From Uranotaenia lowii (Eukaryota; Arthropoda; Insecta; Diptera; Culicidae), in contig NC_073693.1 of NCBI RefSeq assembly GCF_029784155.1, forward strand, positions 116,214,503 to 116,278,502: a stretch of 64,000 nucleotides of DNA. The letters run 5' to 3'. Of the stretch, positions 24,101 through 36,100 are shown piece after piece. Below the pieces are notes generated by a model that saw only the letters and a program-made list of their open reading frames with translations, ran no database searches and was not told the origin of the DNA. A program made the translations under genes and the position numbers. How positions within the stretch are numbered: the first letter of the stretch is position 1; each line of letters begins with the position of its first letter.

Positions 24101-27100
24101 AATTACACGCTTAGGATGAGTTTCCAATTTCTGAGTTGTTAATCCTTAGTACAGTAAATGAGGACATACATTTTAAATAAAAACGGATTGGTTGTTAATC
24201 ACCCGTGGAATAAATCATGAGTTGAAGTCAAATTTCGTTGTCTGACGCCATCTTGAAATCCAAGATGGCGGCTTTCGCTGATCGTTCAAATGTTGTAAAT
24301 GACTTAAAATCGCATGAAATCCCATCAATATTTGTATTGGGTGAAAGGGCTAAACGATTAGAAGTCGAATTTCGCTATCAGACGCCATCTTGAAATCCAA
24401 GATGGCGGCATCCGCTGAACTTTTAATGCTGTAAATTACCAAAAGTCGCATTAAACAACCACTATATGGATATTGGTTGAAAGGGCTAAACTAGAAGAAG
24501 CCGATTTTTTTCTTTTCGACGCCATCTTGAAATCCAAGATGGCGTCTTCCGCTGAACTTTGAAATGCTGTTAGTCACTGAGAATCGCATGGAAGGCCCAC
24601 AATATTGGTATTTGGTGAAAGGGCTAAACTACAAGAAGTCGAATTTCGCTATCGGACGTCAACTTGAAATCCAAGATGGCAGCTTCCACTGAACTTTATA
24701 ATGCTGTTAATCACTGAAAATCACATGAAACTTCCACAAAATGGGTATAAGTTGAAAAGGATCAACGAGTAGAATACAAATTTCGCAATTAGGCGTCATC
24801 TTGAAATCCAAGATTGCGGCTTCCACTGAACTATAAAATGATTGAAATCATTGAAAGTCACTAGAAATTCCCACAATATGGTCATTGGGTAAAATGGCTT
24901 AATCAGTTTAAGTGGAATTTCTCTATCAAATCCTCTTGAAATCCAAGATGGCGACTTTCGCTGAACCTTCAAATGCTGTAAATAACTAAAAAATCGCATG
25001 AAACACCCACAATATGGGTATTGGCTAAAAGGGCTAACCTAGAAGTAGTCAAATTTTGCTATCAGGTGCATCTCGAAATCCAAGATGGCGGCTTTCACTG
25101 AACTTTAAAATGCTGTTAAACACTGAAAATCGCATGAAACTCCCACAATATAGGCATTGTGTGAAAGGACCAAACGAGTAGAAGTCGAAGTTTTCTATCA
25201 AACGACATCTTGAAATCCAAGATGGTGGCTCCCACTGAGCTTTAAAATTCTGCAAATGACTAAAAACCGCACGAAAGCTTTACAATATTGGTTTTCGTTG
25301 AAAGGGATAAACTAGAAGAACCAGACCCTGATTGTTTTTGGCAACCCGCTCGAACATTTTGTGTTGTTCAAATCGAACGATTCTTTCCTCAACATTGTTT
25401 TTTCTTTGTACTACATTTTTTATCATGTTTTTGATGCATTTAGCACTTTTCTTGTTTTGTCGATAGTTTTTGTTTTTTGCCATTTGCTATTTATGTCATT
25501 GTATTATGTCTATCATGCTAATATGTCTAAATTGTATTGGTCCTATTAAAGCGAAAACTATAAGGTTATGTTGTTTCTGTTATTTGTTTGATTTAGGAAC
25601 ATGTACCAAAATCGGATGTTTCCAAAATCGAATGTTTCCAAAAACGCTCGGGGTCTGTATTGTGGTTGCTTTGAGCGATTTTGGGTCACTTACAGCATTT
25701 CAGAGTAAAGCGGAAAGAGAAAATCGACTACTACTCGTTTAGCCCTTTTACCCAATACCAATATTGTTGAGGTTTCATACGATTATAAGTCATATACAAC
25801 ATTTTAAAGTTCAGTGGAAACCACCATCTTGAATTCGGATGGCGTCAAATAACGAACTTCGACTTTTACTGGTTCATTTCTTTTAGCTAATACCCATATT
25901 GTAAGGGTTTGAGGCGATTTTCAGTCATTTACAGTATTTTCAAGTTGAGTGGTAGCCGCCATCTTGGAATTTAAGATGGCGACGGACAACGAAATTCGAT
26001 TTCTACTCGTTTGTTACTTTCACCTAATAACAATTTTAATAAGGTTTCATGATATTTTCAGTTATTTACAACTTTGAAAATAAAAACGGAAGCCGCCATC
26101 TTGTACTAATGATGGCGTCAAGCAACAAATTTTGTTCCTCTTATTTGAACTCTTTCACGTCAATATTGTATTGTAGAGTTATTCATTCCACTTCCGGTAA
26201 TTCGAAGTTTTCATAGATTTTTATAATTTTTTATTATTTTAACTCAAAATCAACACACAGAACTTATCAAAAATGTGTAAAAATGTGCTATCTAATCTGA
26301 GCGTGTCCTGATCTGACATCTTGATCGAGAACTGTCACTAAGTTTTATGGCGGTTTAATAATCAGGCACTGAGTGCTATTATCGAACATGCAAAAGAAAG
26401 CTTGGAGCAAACTTCTAAGTTTGTGTTTTATTATAGTTTAAACAAAGCATTCCTAACTCTTTCTAAATAACTAAAACAGTATGTTTAATGGAAGATTTAT
26501 GAGCGTTTTCAAAACTATCTAAAAACAGATGGTCGATTCAAGAATATAAGCATTTTGCATGACCATAATAAAACCATCATAAAACGAGCTGCACAAAAAA
26601 AGCCATAATAAAACCATAATAAAACATCGAAATGCTAGTTAGCTTGATCTGTGTTGCTTGGGAATAGCCCAGTATTTCTCAATTGAGTGGAGCTCTGGCG
26701 TGTTGGGAGAGTTCTTGTCCTTGGGAACCACCTGCACGTTGTTGGCGGCGTACCACTCCATGGCCTTTTAACCGTAATGGCAAGATGCCAAATCCGGCCA
26801 AAACACTACGGAACAACCGTGTTTCTTCAGGAAAGGTAGCAGACGTTTATTTAAACACTCTTTCACGTAAATTTCTTGGTTGACATTCCCGGAAGCTATG
26901 GAAATGTTGCTTTTCAAGCCACAGGTACAGATGGCTTGCCAAACCAGATATTTTTCGCGGACTTTGACAGTTTCATGTGCTTGAAAATATCTGCTACCTT
27001 TCCCCTTTCTTTTGCCGTATAAAACTCCTGTCCCGGAAGCTGCTTGTAGTCGGCATTGACGTAGGTTTCGTCGTCCATTACCACGCAGTCAAACTTCGTC

Positions 27101-30100
27101 AGCATCGTCTTGTACAGCCTCCGGGATCGCGCTTTGGCCGTTGTATTTTATTTATCATCGCGATTTGGAGTCACTACCTTCTTGTAAGTCGATAGTCCGG
27201 CTCGTTTTTTGGCTCGATGCACGGTTGTAGACGATACACCCAGCTTATTTGCGGCATCTCGGAGAGAGAGGTTAGGGTTTCGCTTGAAACTACCGGCAAC
27301 TCTCTTTGTCGTCTCAGCGGCTTCCGGATTTCGATTTCCCCCCGATCCAGACTTCCTGGCTGTCGACAAACGTTCCCCAAACACTTTAATTACATTCGTA
27401 ACGGTTGATTTGGCAACTTTTAGCGATTTTGCCAGCTTTGCATGCGAGTAGCCCGGATTTTCGCGATGCGCGTGCAAAATTTTGATACGCTGCTCTTCTT
27501 CCTTGGACGGCATTTTGACAACTGAAGATTGAATTCCAAAATCAAAATAGGAGCAACATTCTACACACACACACCTTCAAAATGAGGGGTGTTCAGTTTT
27601 TTGAAATGCAAAATTGAAAGAAATACGTCAAGTTTGTATTGACCAAATTAAGACCGTATCACCCTTTACAAATGATTTTTTTTTCATGTTATTATTGATA
27701 GCTTGATGTTTCTTTTTCTTCCTGCATTTAGAATACGAAATTGAGAATGAAAATCCTATTTTGCTGCAGGAATCGCAAAATTTATAATACCTATCAAAAT
27801 GTTTATTTCAATATCATATCATTAAAACACATAAATTCGTTCTCATGTACTGTGTTGAAAACTTAAAATATAATTTTTAATTAAAAATCAGATTATCATA
27901 AGATTGAATTTAAAAAACAGAAATTATTATCAAATAGATCTTCTAAATGTCACTTAAATCACATTTGAAAACATAAATTCAGAATGGGAATCAAGTGTAT
28001 GAGGAAGAAGATAAGGTTGACAACATTTATTCGTGTTTAGGGAACCACTCAATGAACACCACTATGAGAGTGTTTTTATGATGAAAATAATTTTAGAGAG
28101 AAATGAATCCAACTGTAAGATGAAATTTCAGGGACTAGACAAGATGAAAATTAATGGTGAAAAACATGCGAAAAAAATTCGCCTTGTCTCCCGGTAGGAC
28201 TTGAACCCACATCTTGCGCCTCTCCGGGGCCCATGTATTAACATTCTACTACAGTAGACAACCTGGCGTATGAAAGTTATACTGGTCGACTTAGTCTATT
28301 TCTATTCCCATCATTTCAACTTACGGTACACGGTAAATTTGGATTATTCAGAGACTGAATAATTTCGGTTCAGCGGTCGCACCATGTATATAGATGAAAA
28401 CAACTGAGTTGGAATCCATCAAAATTTTGAGTTGTTTTCATCTATTGACTTTCAAAGCCTGGAACTTAGCGAAGACGCATACGTTTTCGAACAAAATAGA
28501 TGAAAACAACCCAAAGAGTTCCAAAAACCAGTGTTGATTGATTGGATGCAATGGTCGGAGACCAGTTAACGGAATAATCACAGTAATCAAGGTGAGTTCA
28601 ACTTTAAATTACATTTACTATTGAGTTATTAGAAATCAAGTGGTGTCGAAAGGATAAATACAAAATTTAACAAATTTATCTTTTCTTCCAGCAATCTCTA
28701 CGGAAGCCATCATTCAGAACTGTAAGTATAATTTTCTCATAATTTTTAAGTGTTAATCATCTCACCTATGGTGTTTTATTTTTTCTTGTCTTTTCAGATC
28801 AGCTCAAATTAGACAGAGTGTGCTGGCGGGTGAGCGTGCCAAGTGGGACAGCACGTAGTTCCTCCAGCTGAGTGCAGTCAATTGGCCGGCGGCACTAATT
28901 TTTTTGTGGTAAAAATAAAACCAACCGGATAAAAATGCACGCATCCATCTTCTGAATACTATCTTTTTTTTCTTTTTGACATCAGAAATTCCTTTCAAAA
29001 CCGCTTTGAAATTTCATAAGTTTTTGATTTTTTTTCATTCAGTCGATCCATGAACAAGCATAAACAACCCTGAACAAAAACAACCCAGAATTCGTGGAAA
29101 CGCCTACAATTCAGTTTTGAGTTTTGCCGCTCTAATCGAAATTTGAGTTTTCCTAGTTTTGGCGCATTTTGAATTGTTTTCCTTCAAATCTGAGTCAAGG
29201 AGAATTAGAGTGTGGTTGGTCTCAAATTTGGACGGGTTGTCATAACTGACAACCCGTGCAGTATATGAGAAGGCAATGCAAATCTTGCCGTGCTTAAAAT
29301 GTCGAAATTTGAGTCCAACTACCATAAGTTGAAATGATGGGAATAGAAATCGACTACGAAAATGATGATGATCACATGGGAAAACAATTCCCTTCATTCC
29401 GATAGACATCGACACTCGACCAGTATAACTTTCATACGCCAGGGTTGTCTCCTGTAATAAAGGGTGATACGATCAAAATTTGGTCAATATCAACTTGACG
29501 TATTTCTTTCAATTTTGTATTTCAAAAAACTGAACACCCCTCATTTTGAAGGTGTGTGTGTGTGTGTAGAATGTTGCTCCTATTTTGATTTTGGAATTCA
29601 CTCTTCAGTTGTCAAAATGCCGTCCAAGGAATAAGATCAGCGTATCGAAATTTTGCTCGCGCATCGCAAAAATCCGAGCTACTCGCACGCAAAGCTGGCA
29701 AAATCGCTAAAAGTTGCCAAATCAACCGTTACAAATGTAATTAAAGTGTTTGGGGAACGTTTGTCGACAGCCAGGAAGTCTGGATCGGGGGGAAATCGAA
29801 AATCGGAAGCCACTGAGACGACAAAGAGAGTTGCCGGTAGTTTCAAGCGAAAACCTAACCTCTCTCTACGAGATGCCGCAAATAGCTGGGTGTATCGTCT
29901 ACAACCGTGTATCGAGCCAAAAAACGAGCCGAACTATCGACTTACAAGAAGGTAGTGACTCCAAATCGCGATGATAAACAAAATACGACGGCCAAAGCGC
30001 GATACCGGAGGCTGTACAAGACGATGCTGACGAAGTTTGACTGCGTGGTAATGGACGACGAAACCTACGTCAAAGCCGACTACAAGCAGCTTCCGGGACA

Positions 30101-33100
30101 GGAGTTTTATACGGCAAAAGAAAGGGGAAAGGTAGCAGATATTTTCAAGCACATGAAACTGTCAAAGTTCGCGAAGAAATATCTGGTTTGGCAAGCCATC
30201 TGTACCTGTGGCTTGAAAAGCAGCATTTCGGGACTGTCAACCAAGAAATTTACGTGAAAGAGTGTTTGAATAAACGTCTGCTACCTTTCCTGAAGAAACA
30301 CGGTTGTTTTGGCCGGATTTGGCATCTTGCCATTAAGGTTAAAAGGCCATGCAGTGGTACGCCGCTAACAACGTACAGCATATATGTACTTCCTATCTTC
30401 AGCTTTCTTAGGGGCCGTTCACTAATTACGTAAGCACGATTTTTGAAATTATCAAGCCTCCCTCCCTCCCTGGTAAGACAAAGTAAGATTTTTCAAAAAC
30501 CCCCCCTCCCCCCCTAGTAAGATCTTACGTTTATTATTCTTTGAGAAATTGACACGTTTTTTCAGAAATAGCTTGAAAATATTAAAAATGTGACTTCGAA
30601 GCAAAGCACTTTTTAAGTAAAATTTAAAAAAAACTGTATTTGAAAAGCACAATCTATACAAAACAACAGAGGAAATGCCATAACTATTAAAGAAAATATC
30701 ATTCAAGGCGTAGCATGTTTGGGGAAACAATAATTTTCAATAAATTTCCACAATCAAATAAACAATATAAAATAAGACTTCGGATTTTAAAAAGAGAGAT
30801 CAGGTTAGCACAAGGTATTTTTTGCCTGAAAATCGTAAAAATCTTTAAAAAAACCATTCTATACTACTAGAGATGGGACTAAATTTTTTAACAACAATCA
30901 CGTTGTCAACTAATCTTAAAGTTCAGACTCATCCAGCGGTAAGCGATATAGTTCTAGGATTTTTTGGTAAATCTTTTGTAAAATTTAGAGTTGATAGTGT
31001 CTATCACTGTAATTACTGTCTACAAATTCATTATTTAAAGCGCCTTATATGTATTTTTTAAGATTTTTTCTGGATGAAGTCATTTTAAAAATATGATGGT
31101 TTGAATTAGTTTTCTATAAATTTTAAGGAACTTGCAATTTTTTCAATAATTCAAAGACATTAAAAGATAAATAACATAACATCAAAATTAACCAACTAAT
31201 AGGTAGGGAGTAAAAAAACCTGAGTAATATGATTTCGCATGGCTGTGGCTGTGATGAATTTTTAAGGTAATATTTCTTACGTAAGATTTTTGGAAACCCC
31301 CCCTACCCCCCTAGTAAGAGATCGTAAGCAAATGTGAAACCCCACCACCCCCCCTTTGTGCTTACGTAATTAGTGAACAGCCCCTTAGTCGCTAAGTTCA
31401 ATTTCGTTGAACTTTTGGTAGCTTTTGTTCAGTCTTTTTTTTTATAAAAAATGTTCTTTCGGATTTTTTTTCTTAAGCTTTGAGTATCGTAAAAACGAAT
31501 AGTAGTACCGGTATTTCGATGCAACTTACATACATATTTACTATTTTCTTCAGGGAACGTTTTCGAATGATGAATGTGTATCGTTTCCCTCCCCACCAGA
31601 CTGAGTCGGTTTGGGGTCATTTTTTAATTTCTCGAGCCCTGGGGTTTAAAAAGCTTTATTTTGGTTCAAAACTCATCAATGATTTTTCGCAGAATTTTTA
31701 GGTAATGTTTACATGAGTTAATTTGAACTTCTAGGTTTGTATTGGAAAATTGAATATTTTGAACTGAAAAATCAACATCATTTTATACTCTTCTGTGGAA
31801 CTGAGCCTGCTAATGGTTTTTTTGCCGATTTATAAATTCTCAGAAGGGAATTTTTCACTGAACAACTTTGTCGAAGACCGTAACTTAATATCTTATTAGG
31901 CCAAATAGTTATCAGCTGTTGAAAAGGGGTATGTATGAAAAACGTTAAAATCAGTTGATATCTATGCTGGGTGCCTCGCGATGTATTGTATGAATAGTAG
32001 TCTTGCAAAACATTGCTAAGCACCCAGCAGTGATGTCAATAAAATTTATTGTTTTTCCATGCCTCCATCCAACACCTAATAACTATTTTGTCTAATAAGA
32101 TATGATGTAACGGTCTTCGACAAAGTTGTACAGCGGAAAAATCCTTTTAAGAATTTATAAATTGGCACAAAACCCATTAGCAGGCTCAGTTCTTCAGAAG
32201 AATAGAAAATGACGTTGACTTTTCAGTACAAACTATTCAATTTTCCTTTACAAACCTGAAATTTCAAATTTTCTCAAGCTTACTTCAAAATTCTGCGGAA
32301 AATCATGGATGAGTATTGAACCATAACGAAGCTTTTAAGACTCCAGGGTTCGAGATATTCAAAAATGACCCCAAATCGACTCAGTCTACTCCCCACATTC
32401 ATCAATCGAAAATGTTTACTGAAGAAGATAGTAAGTTGCTACCGAAATACCGGTATTTGATCTTTTCTTATACCAGGATTGAAGTAAAGGAAATCCTTCG
32501 ATTGCTTCGATTCAGTAGAGTTTTCAATCAAGTAGGCTCATAACAAATAAAAGATTTTTTAAATCGATTTCTACTCACAAGTAACGGTCGATGTATCCAT
32601 TTCGACAAAGTAGCGACGCTGCTCGACAAATCTAAGGGGGGTGCCTCTTTCGTCAACTTTCGGTGCAATGAAGATACGCAACGTGCCACGGCGTGGAGCA
32701 TCCCCCTCGTTGTTGATCTCGACCCGGAACGCAAACGGGGCATGCTGCAAATGGGTGAACGAGGCAAACACATTTCCCTCAGGGCCAAAGTCCAAACCGG
32801 AAGCCAGATCAACCTGAGACTTCTGCCAGTAGGTGAGCAGTACATTGGGTGGTGTTTTGGCACGGTTCAGCTGAACACTGACAGAGTTCACCGTAACACC
32901 CTGGAATTCCAGCTGATTGGCCGGGTACGGATCGAATCGGTCCTTGAGTTTACGGAAAATTTCGTCAATCATTCCGTGCCAACGGTAGAAGAATGGATCT
33001 CGCATAGCCGTCGTTACATCGCCCATAACTCCGTAATCCTCCAGATAGCGGTAGTCCGGATCGTGGATATAGGAAATGACGTTGTGACCCATGTTATGCA

Positions 33101-36100
33101 AATTTCCATACAAACGTGCATTCGGGGTGAGCTTGGAAGCTTCAAGGATATCTCCAAGGATGTCGATGCCCTTAGTTTCATCCAACGGGATTTTGTTTCC
33201 ATCCTTATCCAGGACGAATCCCTGGTCGATGGCTTCAAGAATGCGATCACGCCAGCGTTCCAAATCACTGACTTGAACAGTGGTGTTGTTATCGACTCGA
33301 TTAACATCCTGGAATGTGATGTTGGCATGTCTTCCGGGGTAAGATCGATTGTTAGAGCTTCGAATCATTTTAGGGAAGTAAGCTTCCGGGATTGGTGCGC
33401 GGTAGTTGTTAAAATTCTTTACCCCAGCGAGTCGGTTACAGAACCGTTCGATGTTGTATCGGGCAATGAGCTGGCTGTGCATGTAGTAGAACAGCTCTCC
33501 TCGACGATCTTTTCGAACAACTTCATCCGGTCCATCGCCGGGATAAACCAAATGCCAGTGCCAGTGATGCATGTTTACTCCAATATCTTCACGGAAGTAA
33601 GCGAGTCGTTGTTCTTCTTCGCGATCTGAGGCTGTGTAGTTCGGTGGGATGTCAATGACCATCTGTAATAATCGAACAACAAATATTTTTCAAGAGAACT
33701 CGAGTGTTATTGGGGTTTTTTTTTCAACCTGATAGGGGCATTCACTACGGTCTGGTATTTCAATTTCTTAAATTTTTGCCTCTCATTAAAGTATTGATTA
33801 GACGTTAGCTGCTCACATTTTCGTTTTGAGCTTGTTTCTGCCTGATTTTCAAATATAATATTACACCAAAACTTTCAAAAACTGCTTGTATTCATAAGTT
33901 TATTTGCGTTTCTTTTTTTTATCATGCTTTATCATTGAAGCCTATTGAGCGGTCGCATTTTTTGGATCTTTACTTCAGTAAATTTGGATTTTTTTTTTAA
34001 ATTTTAGCCAAAAACCGGTTTAAAAGTTAACAAAGTTTAGCTGTGGGGAAATGTGTGGTAGTGTTTAATATTGAGAAAGTGAATTTCTGGTTTTTGAATC
34101 GGTGCACCGCGGTGGAACAAGTGTTGCAAATTGAGTTTTTGAGCAGCTGTGATTTTCCAACGATACCATGCTTAAAAAAATTACACTTTCTTTATGTACT
34201 GAAATGAAGTTTTTGCATCTCGCGTATGCGCGTACGTGACTCTAAAAAATCTGTAAAGTTGCAATTAAATGTGTAGGAAATGTTGATAGTTACATTTAAA
34301 TTAGTTATAAAATTCGAGAAATATTTATTTTTGTCATAACAACCTGGCAACTCTGATGAGGACAGATCCAAAAAAAAAAAAAAAAGGTTTCGAGGTTATG
34401 GCTGAGGCCAACCAGCCATCAATACCATCGACCGTTTAAACCCTGCTGAAATGAGAAGTCCCCTTATACCAAATTTGTTTATTCCGAGTGTTAACCTAGG
34501 TTTGCACTGGTGTACCACTAAATGCTGTCATCTTGTTTGTGTATTCGGTCAGTGTTGCACTGGTTCTGACCTGGTGTTGCACTGCCAACGGGCGGTGCCT
34601 TCTAAAATTTGGCCAGTGTTGCGCGAGAGCGTGTGAGTGAGTGAGGTAGCAGTACTCTGGCGAAGATTTGTGTTTGTTTTTATCGGGTTAAGTGCAAAAC
34701 GGAACGAGCGTAAAAAAAACAAATACGGTATTGGATTACAGCTTTTACATGGATTAAAGATAAACAATCATGTCTGATTCTGAAATAAGTCAGATCGGAT
34801 CACCTTCTTTTTTCAAGATTTTTCGTGAGGAATGCTATTACTAAATAAGGATCTCTTTTTCAATAGAGTATTTCCTGAGACAGATGGTGGTAGGAAGGGT
34901 AGCATTTTGTTTTTGTTTTGAAAAATGTTAACACCTACTAATCGCCATTTTGAACTTGGGAGATTAGCACTGTCCAATTATTTCTTCAAAAAAATCATTT
35001 TTTTCAAATTGACATTACATAACATCAACATTACCTTCACTGGAAGCAGTTTAAACCATGAACTTTATATTTTTGAGCTCCCAAACTCCCGCTGCATAAC
35101 AATACCCTTTTTTCATGGTTATTTTCGTCAAAACGATTAAATGTTTGGTCGGCAAATATGAATTTCAATGTGCATTCACGATATCGAAGACGATAATAAC
35201 ACTAGTTTACAGCATTTTTGAACATAGTAAACTGAAGGTCATTTTTGATGTGAAGTTGGGAGCTGAATCCGAAATTGAAATTCAAAAAAGCTCAGTAGAA
35301 CCGTTTTTGAGTTATGCTCCAAATATGAAATTTCGGAAAAATACTAAAAGTTCTTGTACTTAGGGTAAAATATCTCGGACGGCATAACAGTAATTTGAAA
35401 TCTCTCTTTTGCATATTGAAGGTGAATAAGTTTTCTATCGATCATCTGAACAATGTTTCTGCGTTTGACCAACATTATTGCTGATATTAGTGACTTTATG
35501 AGAAAAAAAATTATAAAAAACGCATTGTTTTAGAGAAAATTTTGTTTCAACGAAAGTTTTAGACTCGATGGTAGCATTTAAAAAATCTGATTTTCTTTTG
35601 CGCTTAAATATCAATTTAAAACAAAGATTTCAAGTGGTTATTTATCAAAATCGGTTGAAAATTGAAGAAGTTATTGCTACTTTACAATAACTGAAATTTT
35701 TGGAGTTTTTAATAATTTAACGAACCGCAGTACACTTATCATAGTATAGGAAGAATGAAACATGATAAATCTCACTCGCTTCAAGTCAAAATTATGTATT
35801 AGCTTACCAGAAGGTCATATGCCAAGTTTCAGGAAGATCTGACCATAGGGAGGGGTTGCTTAAGTCTCAAACGTGAATAATGTTTTGAGGTAATTTGCCC
35901 GGAAGGAACGAAAAATACTGGTTTTTCATCAATTACTTTTTTCATCACTAGTTGATTATTTTTTATGGTTGATTTTCTTAAAGCCTAAGTTGAGACAAAT
36001 ATTTCACCCGATTAACTCGATTGGATTTGAAACAGAAAAGTTATTGCGGTTCAAAGATTGTATTTTGGTCAAAAATTGTCGTATAAAACACAATGCGTAA

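Larger units (their letters stand above)
23445..26662. mobile_element. 3.2 kb CCCAAG-ended element carrying an inverted 137-bp array
   Basis: Termini are CCCAAGTAACA at 23445 and TGTTGCTTGGG at 26662, inverted repeats with few mismatches. Inside each end are TTTATTATGG or CCATAATAAA words, several times. The element interrupts a DD37E transposase codon block, which fixes both boundaries; AA flanks both sides (23443-23444, 26663-26664). There is no recognisable transposase, so it is non-autonomous. Its core is a direct array of 137-bp units (24215-25325), a spacer, and an inverted array of the same units (25690-26180). A relative with TA flanks is at 39325-40728. Confidence 0.8.
23275..27513 (-). 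pseudogene. DD37E transposase, broken
   Basis: The start is Met at 27513 (MPSKEEEQ). An N-terminal helix-turn-helix pair is visible (SHAKLAKSLKVAKSTV and LSLRDAANKLGVS), followed by the first catalytic Asp (VMDDETYV), the second (WPDLASCHY) and a Glu in SIEKYW 37 residues later. Damage: a Gln-to-stop change after NRDDK at 27150-27148, a frameshift near 26940, a stop replacing Lys after CHYG, another near the insertion, and the 3.2 kb insertion inside the codons just after EKYWAI. The remaining C-terminus ends at 23275. Known role: cut-and-paste transposition at TA; this copy cannot act. Confidence 0.88.
23146..27666 (-). mobile_element. DD37E Tc1/mariner element, split by a later insertion
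   Basis: The ends AAGGGTGATAC at 23146 and GTATCACCCTT at 27666 are inverted repeats. TA follows the right end at 27667-27668; the left flank is CA. Removing the 3218-bp insertion at 23445-26662 leaves about 1.3 kb, the normal length of a Tc1-type element. It lies in intron 2 of PPO gene 2. Relative age: this element landed before the CCCAAG element that splits it. Confidence 0.9.

Noticed and set aside
24215..26180. CRISPR array
   Set aside because: Regular spacing and palindromes are present, but whole 137-bp units are repeated with no unique spacers, in a eukaryotic intron.
32742..33629. Long plus-strand open frame opposite PPO gene 2 exon 2
   Set aside because: It is the antisense shadow of a strongly conserved PPO exon; no independent motif or promoter.
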